Origin: Ignavibacteriaceae bacterium
GTDB lineage: Bacteria > Bacteroidota > Ignavibacteria > Ignavibacteriales > Ignavibacteriaceae
Assembly (NCBI GenBank): GCA_023229425.1
Contig: JALNZG010000001.1
Span: forward strand, 1 to 64,000
Reading direction: 5' to 3'
DNA: 64,000 nucleotides
Part shown: one piece after another, positions 19,093 to 28,300 of the stretch
Numbering within the stretch: position 1 is the first letter of the stretch
Layout: each line of letters opens with the position of its first letter
Program-made: the position numbers and the translations under genes
Notes under the pieces: model-generated
Told to the model about the DNA's origin: nothing
The model's input: the letters and a program-made list of their open reading frames with translations, nothing else
The model's database searches: none

Positions 19093-21096
19093 TCACCTCA
19101 ACAAGATCATTTTCTTGGTTTGCACAAAATTACCTGCGCGGAGTTGATAGAAATATACACCGCTTGTAAGTTGTTGGTGGTTAGTTGTTAGTTGCGGGTT
19201 GAAAGAAACTTGATATGTTCCTGCCGATTGTTCTTCATTCACCAAAACAGCAACTTCATTTCCAAGAACATCAAAAACTTTTAAAGTTGTCCAAGCGCCT
19301 GCTGGCAACTGATAATTGATAACTGTTTCCGGGTTGAATGGATTTGGATAGTTTTGAGCTAATCCAAATGCCTCAGGTGTTTCATCAACATTTTCAATCT
19401 TAGTTGGATCCGGCAACACGGTTGTGTGTACTATTCCAAAGGTGTCTATAACGGTTGCTTTGTTAATTAATCTGTGCAATTTTAATGTTTTATCTCCAGC
19501 AAGAGGTGCCTCATTATCATTCTTCCCTCCATTTGTTTGCAAACCCCAATTGGCGCTGTATTTATAAACTATAATTGAGGATGTGTACATCGGGAAAGTA
19601 ATCTCACGGGTAAAAATTTTATCACCGGCAACGGCATCATTATGAGTTCCGTCATCATAGAGCTGAATAACTTTTGTAATATCCTGATCCGGCCAACCAC
19701 TGTTTGGCCATTGAAGAGGAGAATTTCCACCGGCAATGTGGACTGTTGTAAATTCAGTCTCTGCCGGAGCACTAATTATTGAAGTCCCAATTGTATTACA
19801 CACGAAAGTGATAGACACTTCCTGATTATGTGGAGGAGGAATTGAAGCATTGTTAAAAGAAACTGAATCGTAGACCATAGAACCGGAATCATAAACTGCG
19901 TGAGTAACAATAAAGTATCTATCGTTTTGAGTCATATCCGTTAAATTATTTACTTCCCAAGTTCCGGGAGAATAAAAGAATTTGAAATTGATTTTTTCAT
20001 CAACCGCAGCAATTACATCCGTTGTAACTTCGTACAAATCTGCGTTTGCTATTGATGGAGTCATCAATGTTTCTCCCCAACCATTAAACGAACCGCGAAC
20101 CGAAACTTTATTTATTGCCGGATTAAATAAACCCGATAATCTTTCAAGTTCCATGTTTACCGAGAAAGCAACTTTTATAATTTTAGAAGGTATATAAACA
20201 CAAACATCTTCCCAACAAGCTGAAGTGAAATTCGGACCAACCCCAACGGTTAAAGTTCTATTGCCGGTTGTTTCCCAAATATCCGGGCTGTGAACATATT
20301 TGAAAACAAGACTTTGACCAACTGTAAAATTGTTATATAAACCGGAATAAACAGAATCACCATCAGGATCGGTTAACAAAAAGGCTTTGCCAGCCCAATC
20401 ATTAAAGTTGCCACGCACCCAAACAGAATCTGTTGCTGCAAACGTTCCGTGTTTCATCTGCACACTCATGTTACAATTAAATTCAACCGTAGGGATTGTG
20501 TCGGTAATTTTTTCAATCACTAATTTTATTGGTATATCGCCGGTCTTGACCCAACGTTGAGAAGCTTCTTCAATTCCAATCGTATTTCCACTTGCTGTGG
20601 CATTAGTGGGGGCACATAATGAGAACAAGTTGTTCATCGGCAACGGGACTTCAATCACTCCCGAAACAACCGGGAATTCATTTGATAACGGAACTGAATA
20701 CCAATGAGGATAAACCATTGACGAGTCAAGTACAACATTGATATTTTGTCTATAAACCAGGTTGGTCAAAGTATCTTTGTAAAAATTGATTTGTTTCAAA
20801 GTATCCCCAAGAACCATCGAAGAAAAAAGAAATTGTATCTCTTTTACTTTATAATATTCCCAACTTTCCGGTGGCGAAAAACGGGTATGTTTAAAATAGA
20901 TTTCTCCGGCGATGGCATATTTGTCAATAAATTTTGCACTATCCGGCAGATAATATAAAGTGTCGGTTTCACCGCTAAAGGAATAGGAATCTGATTGCTG
21001 AGGAATTAATTCACCCGGATAAGTTGAAGTGGATATAGGAATAGCAAGGACAGTAAAAACTGATAAAAAGAAAAAAAGAAACGAGAACTTTTTCAT
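19093..21096 (-). CDS. secreted module protein with unique N-terminal domain and T9SS sorting domain (array gene 2)
   Basis: About 667 aa from the ATG at 21096; an in-frame ATG at 21129 would add eleven residues. After the signal peptide comes a domain of about 170 residues not seen in the other members (from SGETDTLYYLPDSAKF to IKLVIEKI); I do not recognise it. Then follow A (VWVRGNFNDWAG), B (VRGSFNGWGETLM), C (DDGTHNDAVAGDKIFT) and the sorting domain. The A-B block is nearly identical to the matching block of array gene 1, which suggests gene conversion or recent duplication. The sorting-domain loop NPQLTTNHQQLTSG is encoded by a GTTGTTAG-type simple repeat. Confidence 0.8.
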   Translation of the reverse strand: MKKFSFLFFFLSVFTVLAIPISTSTYPGELIPQQSDSYSFSGETDTLYYLPDSAKFIDKYAIAGEIYFKHTRFSPPESWEYYKVKEIQFLFSSMVLGDTLKQINFYKDTLTNLVYRQNINVVLDSSMVYPHWYSVPLSNEFPVVSGVIEVPLPMNNLFSLCAPTNATASGNTIGIEEASQRWVKTGDIPIKLVIEKITDTIPTVEFNCNMSVQMKHGTFAATDSVWVRGNFNDWAGKAFLLTDPDGDSVYSGLYNNFTVGQSLVFKYVHSPDIWETTGNRTLTVGVGPNFTSACWEDVCVYIPSKIIKVAFSVNMELERLSGLFNPAINKVSVRGSFNGWGETLMTPSIANADLYEVTTDVIAAVDEKINFKFFYSPGTWEVNNLTDMTQNDRYFIVTHAVYDSGSMVYDSVSFNNASIPPPHNQEVSITFVCNTIGTSIISAPAETEFTTVHIAGGNSPLQWPNSGWPDQDITKVIQLYDDGTHNDAVAGDKIFTREITFPMYTSSIIVYKYSANWGLQTNGGKNDNEAPLAGDKTLKLHRLINKATVIDTFGIVHTTVLPDPTKIENVDETPEAFGLAQNYPNPFNPETVINYQLPAGAWTTLKVFDVLGNEVAVLVNEEQSAGTYQVSFNPQLTTNHQQLTSGVYFYQLRAGNFVQTKKMILLR

Positions 21097-21132
21097 AGTG
21101 ACTCCCTCATGTTTATTTTTTAGTTTCATTTA

Positions 21133-23625
21133 TCACCTCAACAAGATCATTTTCTTGGTTTGCACAAAGTCTCCAGCGCGGAGTTGATAGAAATATACTC
21201 CGCTGCTTAATTCTCTATTCTTACTACTGAATTCTATTTGATAACTTCCTGCCGGTTGTTCCTCATTCACCAAAGTTGCAACTTCATTTCCAAGAACATC
21301 AAAAACTTCTAAAGTTACAAAGCTGCCAACTGCAATCTGCCAACTGATTACTGTTTCCGGGTTAAAGGGATTTGGATAGTTCTGACTTAAAGAAAATGAA
21401 GTTGGAACTGCTTCTTTATGTTTTTCCAAGTCGGTTATTAAGTTAGTATTTTTAACACCAAAAGTATCTTGTGCAACAAAGGAGGTGAGCCTATTTATAT
21501 TCTCAGAAATATTGATCATGTGGTACTCGCCCGGAATAAGCTCATTGTCATTATTTCCACCGTTTGTTAGTAATCCCCAGTTTGCACAATATTTATATGC
21601 TATTTTGGGTGTATAATGATAGAACGTTACAAGGGTCGAGAAAATTTTATCACCGGCGACTGCATCGTGATTCGTCCCGTCGTCATACAGTTGGAATGTC
21701 TTGTAGATATCTTTATCCGGCCAACCATAGCCCGGCCACGATAGAGGTGAAACTCCTCCGGCGAGGCTGATTGTTTTGAATTCGGTTCCCTCAAGTGCAT
21801 TTTTTATTGAAGCACTTTTGGTATTGCATGTGAATAATATATCAAGAAAAAACCAATATTCTCCGAAATCCGCATTATTGAAAGAAACACTATCGAGATC
21901 AATTTTTCCAGCATTCCATTGTGACTGGTTAACAATGAAGTATCTGTCGTTTTGTGTCATATCAGTTAGATTATTCACTTCCCAAGTTCCTGGAGAATAA
22001 AAGAATTTGAAACTAATTTTTTCATCAACCGCTGCAATTACATCCGCTACAACTTCGTACAAATCCGCATTGTTTGTTGATGCGGTCATCAATGTTTCTC
22101 CCCAACCGTTAAACGAACCACGAACCGAAACCAAATTTGTTGCAGGATTAAAAAGTCTGGACAATCTTTCAAGTTCCATGTTTACCGAGAAAGCAACTTT
22201 TATAATTTTAGAAGGAATATAAACACAAACATCTTCCCAACAAGCTGAAGTGAAATTCGGACCAACTCCAACGGTTAAAGTTCTATTCCCGGTGCTTTCC
22301 CAAACATCATTTCCAGCATGGTTATTAGTGTATTTGAAAACAAGACTTTGACCAACTGTAAAATTGTAATATAAACCTGAATAAACAGAATCACCATCAG
22401 GATCGGTTAACAAAAAGGCTTTTCCAGCCCAATCATTAAAGTTGCCACGCACCCAAACTGAATCTGTTGCTGCGAACGTTCCTCGTTTCATTTGCACGCT
22501 CATATTGCAGCGAAAAAAAACTGCAGCCGTAGAATCCACAGATGGGTAATTAAGTCCGAAGGATATTATACCAGCGGAATTGTTGGCGTATTCAGATTGT
22601 GAAATTATATAATGCCGTACTCCATCAATTTCCCATTTATCGGGAGAAAGACAGAAATTAAAATTAATGGTGTCGTCAACCGCTAAAGGAATAGGAATCG
22701 TTACTAAGTAAATATCTTGATTAGTCTGACTTTGTTGCATCAACTGTTTTTGCCAGCCGTTAAAACCTCCGCCAATAAAAATAGAATCGGTTAACGGGTT
22801 AAATAACCCGGTGAGCCTTTCTAATTCTAAATTTACTGAAAATTGTACTTGAATTGATTTGGGTAAATGGTAGGAGTCTTTTTCTTCCCACGGAGCTAAG
22901 TAGGAGTTAAAACCAAGTAACAAAAGTTCGTACTTCCTAAAATCAAAATTCTCCGTTTGATAATTACCGTTGCTATATTTTACAAAATTGAAGGAAATGT
23001 TTTGATGCAGTTTGAAATTTTGAAATGTTCTTGAATAAACAGAATCACCATAAACATCATGGAGTTCATAGTCTATTCCGCTCCAATTATTAAAATCTCC
23101 CCAAATAAAAAGTTTATCTCCTTTTTCAAAATTACCCAGCTGCATTTCTTCCCTCATATCGCATTTAAATTGCATTTTAATCGGAAAGTCAGCAAGCGAT
23201 GACGAGTTGAATCCAATAGTATCTGTTGCGGCAACACCACAACTATAGTCATCTTGTGTAAGCACAAACTCTCTTACTTCTTCTTCTTCCCAAATATCAT
23301 TTCCGTAACAGAAGTTGAAACGGATAGTATCTTGAACGGATGCAAGAACAGAAACGGTTGTATGGTAATAATCGGGAATGGATTGAGAAACCTTCATTGA
23401 GGTTTTTTCCCACGCATTAAAATTTCCGCCAACGGAAACGGTGTCTATTCCAGGACGAAAGTTCCCTGTTAATCTTTCCAATTCCATATTAACCGAAAAA
23501 GTTACAAGAATTGTTTTGGAATTCTGGTTATGTTGTGAGTTTGCATCTTGTGCAAGTGAAGATAGTGGAATTGAGAGAACGGTAAAAACCGTTAAAAAGA
23601 AAAAAACAAAACTTAACTTTTTCAT
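21133..23625 (-). CDS. largest secreted glycogen-binding-like module protein with T9SS sorting domain (array gene 1)
   Basis: About 830 aa from the ATG at 23625, chosen because it starts a signal peptide (KKLSFVFFFLTVFTVLSIP) and has AGAGGG seven bases upstream; the ORF could extend to 23697 without support. Modules run B, A-like (FIWGDFNNWSG), B (IGGGFNGWQKQLM), A (VWVRGNFNDWAG), B (VRGSFNGWGETLM), C (DDGTNHDAVAGDKIFS), sorting domain. That is five glycogen-binding-like modules against two to three in its sisters. As the first gene of the array, the promoter should lie between 23626 and 23926. Function is probably multivalent glycan binding at the surface (inference). Confidence 0.8.
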   Translation of the reverse strand: MKKLSFVFFFLTVFTVLSIPLSSLAQDANSQHNQNSKTILVTFSVNMELERLTGNFRPGIDTVSVGGNFNAWEKTSMKVSQSIPDYYHTTVSVLASVQDTIRFNFCYGNDIWEEEEVREFVLTQDDYSCGVAATDTIGFNSSSLADFPIKMQFKCDMREEMQLGNFEKGDKLFIWGDFNNWSGIDYELHDVYGDSVYSRTFQNFKLHQNISFNFVKYSNGNYQTENFDFRKYELLLLGFNSYLAPWEEKDSYHLPKSIQVQFSVNLELERLTGLFNPLTDSIFIGGGFNGWQKQLMQQSQTNQDIYLVTIPIPLAVDDTINFNFCLSPDKWEIDGVRHYIISQSEYANNSAGIISFGLNYPSVDSTAAVFFRCNMSVQMKRGTFAATDSVWVRGNFNDWAGKAFLLTDPDGDSVYSGLYYNFTVGQSLVFKYTNNHAGNDVWESTGNRTLTVGVGPNFTSACWEDVCVYIPSKIIKVAFSVNMELERLSRLFNPATNLVSVRGSFNGWGETLMTASTNNADLYEVVADVIAAVDEKISFKFFYSPGTWEVNNLTDMTQNDRYFIVNQSQWNAGKIDLDSVSFNNADFGEYWFFLDILFTCNTKSASIKNALEGTEFKTISLAGGVSPLSWPGYGWPDKDIYKTFQLYDDGTNHDAVAGDKIFSTLVTFYHYTPKIAYKYCANWGLLTNGGNNDNELIPGEYHMINISENINRLTSFVAQDTFGVKNTNLITDLEKHKEAVPTSFSLSQNYPNPFNPETVISWQIAVGSFVTLEVFDVLGNEVATLVNEEQPAGSYQIEFSSKNRELSSGVYFYQLRAGDFVQTKKMILLR

Positions 23626-23725
23626 AACAGATCCCTCTTGGTTGATCAAAAGTTTCAAACCTTTGATTAAACTTAAAAAAAATGTAAAGAAATTCAAACT
23701 AATTTTTGCCGGGAGGGTTGAAAAG

Positions 23726-23800
23726 AATCTTAATCATAATCGTAGTCTTACTCATAATCATTTTGGGTTGCATGGCCAGAAGAGGATTACGATTAAGATT
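23726..23800. repeat. inverted TTAATC repeat in a divergent intergenic region
   Basis: AATCTTAATCATAATC at 23726-23741 pairs with GATTACGATTAAGATT at 23785-23800 (15 of 16). It lies in the roughly 300-base region between the array and the heptose kinase gene, which are transcribed away from each other, so it cannot be a simple terminator for either. The same word family recurs at 43538, 44028 and 45180. I see no gene in this region; the open frame across 23441-23839 overlaps the array gene and looks non-coding. Confidence 0.6.
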
Positions 23801-23890
23801 AAGTTTAAGAAGGTAATTCAGACGGGAGATACGAAGTAAACCGGATGAAAAGAGAATCCTGTGTAACTTTCCCTACAGAGATTTTCTCCT

Positions 23891-23898
23891 TATCTTTG
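23891..23898 (+). promoter_or_regulatory. possible Bacteroidota-type -7 box before heptose kinase
   Basis: TATCTTTG matches the TAnnTTTG -7 element known for Bacteroidota primary sigma factors and lies about 29 bases before the ATG of the heptose kinase gene. No clear TTTG -33 box stands upstream, so this is only a candidate. Confidence 0.25.
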
Positions 23899-23926
23899 CA
23901 TCATTAAATCACAAGTAAAAGAATCT

Positions 23927-24916
23927 ATGGTTACTCTTTCAAAATCCCGTTTACAGAAGATCAAGAAGAATTTTAAGGGGAAGAAAATTGCGGTCATCGG
24001 CGATATGATGCTCGACTGTTACTTCTGGGGCGAAGTGAAACGAATTTCTCCCGAAGCTCCCGTTCCCGTTGTAGAAGTTGATAATGAATTTTACCGTTTC
24101 GGCGGCGCCGCAAACTGCGCGTTGAATATTGCCCGGCTCGGCGGAATACCAATTCCGGTTGGACTAATCGGAAAAGAAAATTACGGCTCGATTTTTCTTT
24201 CACTGCTTGATGAATCTGGAATTGATGCCGCAGGAATTCTTGTTGATGATACAAGACCGACCACAGCCAAAACCCGTGTTATTGCGGACAATCAGCATGT
24301 GGTAAGAATTGATAAAGAAAGCAAAGAATATATTTCAAAAGCAACGCAGCAGAAAATTCTTACATTTCTCGAAAAACACATCTCCTCACTCGACGGAATT
24401 ATTTTACAGGATTATAACAAAGGAATATTAACGCCGGAGCTTATTCAAAAAGTTATTTCACTTGCGAACAAAAACAATATTTTAATTACGGTTGATCCTA
24501 AGTTCAATAATTTTTTCTCATACAAAAATGTAACCGTCTTCAAACCAAACAGAAAAGAAGCCGGAGATATTTTAGGAATGCAAATTAGAACCGATGCGGA
24601 AGTTTCCGCAGCAGGAAAAAAACTTCTTTCAAAATTGAACGCAAAATATGTTCTGCTAACACTTGGCGAAGGAGGCATTGCGGTTTTTGAAAAAGGAAAA
24701 GAATCACGCATGCCGACCAAAGCAAGAAAAGTTGCCGATGTTTCCGGCGCGGGCGATACGGTTATCTCTACGCTTACAATGGCTTTGGCGGCGGGCGCAG
24801 ATATTTTGGAAGCTTCTTATCTTGCTAATTATGCGGGCGGATTGGTTTGCGAAGAGGTCGGGATTATTCCGATTGAATTAGAAAAATTATTCTCAACGGT
24901 TAGCGAAGAAAAATAA
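23927..24916 (+). CDS. rfaE1: D-glycero-beta-D-manno-heptose-7-phosphate kinase
   Basis: 329 aa PfkB/ribokinase-fold kinase. The N-terminal part has GDMMLDCYFWGEVKRISPEAPVPVVE (shortened here to its key GDxMLD and RISPEAPVPV motifs) and FGGAANCALNIARLGG, and near residue 270 there is the anion-hole motif SGAGDT with the catalytic Asp. It phosphorylates heptose-7-phosphate at C1 for ADP-heptose, the LPS inner-core sugar donor. In enterobacteria this is the first half of HldE; here it is a separate gene. The stop overlaps the next gene's ATG by one base (TAATG), so the two are translationally coupled. Confidence 0.93.
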   Translation: MVTLSKSRLQKIKKNFKGKKIAVIGDMMLDCYFWGEVKRISPEAPVPVVEVDNEFYRFGGAANCALNIARLGGIPIPVGLIGKENYGSIFLSLLDESGIDAAGILVDDTRPTTAKTRVIADNQHVVRIDKESKEYISKATQQKILTFLEKHISSLDGIILQDYNKGILTPELIQKVISLANKNNILITVDPKFNNFFSYKNVTVFKPNRKEAGDILGMQIRTDAEVSAAGKKLLSKLNAKYVLLTLGEGGIAVFEKGKESRMPTKARKVADVSGAGDTVISTLTMALAAGADILEASYLANYAGGLVCEEVGIIPIELEKLFSTVSEEK

Positions 24917-25395
24917 TGAAAACGATTTATACGCGCGCGGAAATTTTAGAAGTCCGAAAAAAATTAAAAGCTGAAAAAAAGAAAGTTGTTTTTACCAACG
25001 GCTGTTTTGATGTGCTTCACGCGGGTCACGTTGACTATCTGAATAAAGCAAAAGCTGAAGGAGATGTTTTGATCCTTGGCTTAAATTCCGACGCTTCTAT
25101 GAAAAGAATCAAAGGAGAAAAACGTCCAATCGTATGCCAGGAAGAACGCGCCTTCATTCTTTCAAATTTAAAAGCTGTGGATTACGTTACCTTGTTTGAT
25201 GAAGATACTCCGCAAGAAATAATCAGCGAACTCATTCCTGATATTTTAATTAAAGGCGCTGACTGGTCAATTGATAAAATTGTCGGGCGCAATATTGTTG
25301 AAACGAACGGTGGCGAAGTAAAAACGATCTCGTTCGTTACGGATCAATCAACAACAAATATTATCCAAACCATTATTGAACGATACGGGAAGTGA
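24916..25395 (+). CDS. rfaE2: D-glycero-beta-D-manno-heptose 1-phosphate adenylyltransferase
   Basis: 159 aa nucleotidyltransferase of the cytidylyltransferase-like superfamily. It has TNGCFDVLHAGHVDYL near residues 27-42 with the HxGH nucleotide-binding motif, NSDASMKRIKGEKRP, and a C-terminal ISFVTDQSTTNII that fits the ISTT-type motif of the family. It makes ADP-heptose from heptose-1-phosphate. It starts on the last base of rfaE1 and overlaps the TamB-like gene by four bases (GTGA), which keeps the pathway and an envelope-assembly gene in one transcript. Confidence 0.94.
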   Translation: MKTIYTRAEILEVRKKLKAEKKKVVFTNGCFDVLHAGHVDYLNKAKAEGDVLILGLNSDASMKRIKGEKRPIVCQEERAFILSNLKAVDYVTLFDEDTPQEIISELIPDILIKGADWSIDKIVGRNIVETNGGEVKTISFVTDQSTTNIIQTIIERYGK

Positions 25396-28300
25396 AAAAT
25401 CCTTTATTAGATATGATTCCCAGACGAAGCCGTTTTCATAAAACGGTAAACGTTTTTTTGTTTTTTTTCGTCGGACTTTTTCTTCTTTTTATGCTCATTG
25501 GCGGAATAACCCAAACTGCAACATTCCGCAATTACCTCCGCGAACAAATTGTCTCACTTGTAAACGGCGAAATAAACGGTAAAATTGAGATCGGTAAAAT
25601 TGATGGAACAATATTCACTTCGCTTATCGTTAGAGATGCAAAACTTTTGTACCAACAGGATACGATTGCAAGCATTAGGAAAGTTGAAGTAAAAATCAGT
25701 CCGCTGCAAATATTTTTACAAAAGATATTTGTAAGAAAAATTTTAATTGAAGATGCAAGTTTTGTTTTACTGCGTGATAGCGCAGGAGTGCTGAACTTAA
25801 CCAAAGCCTTCCCATCAACGCCGCCGGATACTTCAAAAACAGATTTCCCATTTCTTATAAAAATTTCGGAAGTCTCGCTCTCACAAATTAATTTTTCACT
25901 TCAGGACGAAGCTCTGCGCAACAGCAAAGACTATTATGAAAATCTTAATCTCAGCGATCTCCGGATTAACAATCTTGGACTAACTTTAAATGCCGAAGTA
26001 AACATTAACGATAACGAATTCAAAGCGCACATTGATGATTTTTACTGCCAAACCAACATTTTCAATTTCAACATAAAAAAGATTGCGGGCGATTTTCTTG
26101 TTAATGAAGAAGAACTTTCCGCATTAGGAGTTGAACTTCAAACTAACCGTTCGAACCTTTCGTTACTTGCGCAGTTAAAGGGATTCAATCTCTTTGATAC
26201 TTTTAATGAAAAAACATTTAAGAAAGCCGGTGCAAATGTTAATCTGATCGCCCAACCTTTCAACTTTGATGATTTAACCGCCCTTGTTCCTGCAGTTGAT
26301 ATGCTTGAGGGAAATCTTGATGGAATAATTAACGCCGAAGGAACAGTAAATAATTTACACGTGCAAGATATAAACTTAAAATATTTGGAGACTGATCTTA
26401 AATGCACCGGACGCTTGAAAAATTTAGACACACCTTCCAATCTTTTAATTGATGCGGCAATTACAAACTCAACGTTAACGTACGAAAATGTTTTAGCGTT
26501 AATGCCGGGCTTAACACTTCCGCAATTTCAGAATCTTTCAGCGCTTGCTGTTGATACGCTGACGTACAAAGGCGGAATAAAAAACTTTACTTCTCGTATT
26601 TCAGCCGGGTTGAATGAAGGAAGTGTAAACGGCGATGTTACTTTTGATTTTCGAAAACCGGAAATGGAATATAAAGCTGATGTTAATTCATTCAATTTAG
26701 ATATGCAACCGTTTGTTCATTTCCCTGTGATCCTTACTTCAAAAATTACCGCAGCAGGCGCGGGGACTGATGGAAAAACATTAACGTCAGAGATCACTAT
26801 TGATGCCGCACGTTCAAAGGTGACTCACAATTATTTGAGCGAATTTTTATTGACCGGGAAAATGAAAAACGGTATCCTTGTCGCAACGTGCAATGCTGCC
26901 GTTGATTCACAGAAAATTGTTTTTGACGGAAATCTGAATATTCAAAATGACAACGCTCCGCAATATGAATTCTCTTTAGATGCCCGTGAATTAAATTTAG
27001 CACAACTGTTAGGTGATTCTCTCCTTACCTCCTCCTTTAATACCACCTTCAACGTTTCAGGAGAAGGGTTTAATCCCGATAAACTTTTAGCGAAATTGAA
27101 CGGCAGAATTTATGACTCTCATTTTAAGCAGAAAATTATCAATGAAGCATGGATAGTTTTTTCGATGGACACCAAGGATGCCAAGGAGAAAAATATTACG
27201 CTTCACTCAACTTTTGCCGATGCCTCCCTAACCGGAAATTTTCAATTAACAAAATTGATCCCGCAGCTAATTTATGAAAGTGACGGGATCTCAAAATCGT
27301 TTATCGAAAAAATAGACACGTACTATCCTTTGGGAATTAAAAAAGATTCACTTATTGCAAAGACAAAATTGTTCCGTAATACTCCAAGAAAAAAAACGGA
27401 GCCGGAAGAAAAACAGAACGAGGCATTTGACCTGAACTTTAATGTGGTAGCCCGTGATCTATCGCTTCTTTCCATATTGACAGATCAATTTCAACTTGAC
27501 ACTGATGGAAAGCTGAACGGGAAAATAAAGTCCGATAATTCAACTTTTTCTCTTCAGGCTTCTACCTCGTTTGAGTATCTTAAAATAGTTGCCGGAGAAG
27601 ATATATATATCGCGTCTAACGGTAATGCCAAAATTAATTTGGAACATCCGCTGCGTGATTTCCATCTGCGGAATTTTTCATCTGCTATCTCTCTTAACTC
27701 CGAAAGAATTATTGCGGCTTCTGAAATAAAATATGTTGCCGCCAAAATCACGTTACGAAACAACATTTTAAAAGCGGAAGCCAATGCCAACATAGGCGGT
27801 AATATGCAAGGCTCGATTGCTTTCTCTTCCAAATTGGGATCTCCAACTTTACAGGTAAATGTTGATACGCTTGTCTATAAATACAATAATTTTGAGTTGA
27901 TGAATAGAGAGGAAATGCAAATCGGTTTTGCAGATAAAATACTTTCGTTCAAGAATTTTAATCTTTACCGGGGCGAGGCATCTCTAAAAGCCGAAGGAAC
28001 TTTGGCAACCGAAGGAAAGCAAGATTTATCAATTCAATTATCAAAGTTTAAGGGATATGATATCAGCTATAATCTTTTCGGCATAAAACCGGAAAGCATT
28101 ATCGATAACAATATTACTATTTCGTCCAAGATCACCGGCACTTTTAAAAATCCCGTCATAGATTTGAAAGTTGATGTTGATAGCGTTTCTTATCATAGAA
28201 ATACTTTCGGATCGTTAAAAGCGCTGTTTGCCTATAAAGAAAAAAACTTGCAGATGGAGATCAAATTTGGCGAAGGAGGGAAAGACAGCCTGCTTGCTAA

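Noticed and set aside
13796..23625. CRISPR or tandem-repeat locus suggested by recurring blocks
   Set aside because: The repeats are coding modules of about 100 residues and conserved gene junctions, not short regular direct repeats with spacers.
23441..23839. Plus-strand open frame of 132 codons between the array and the heptose kinase gene
   Set aside because: It overlaps the antisense signal-peptide region of the first array gene and repeat DNA, and has a low-complexity Lys-rich translation with no ribosome binding site.
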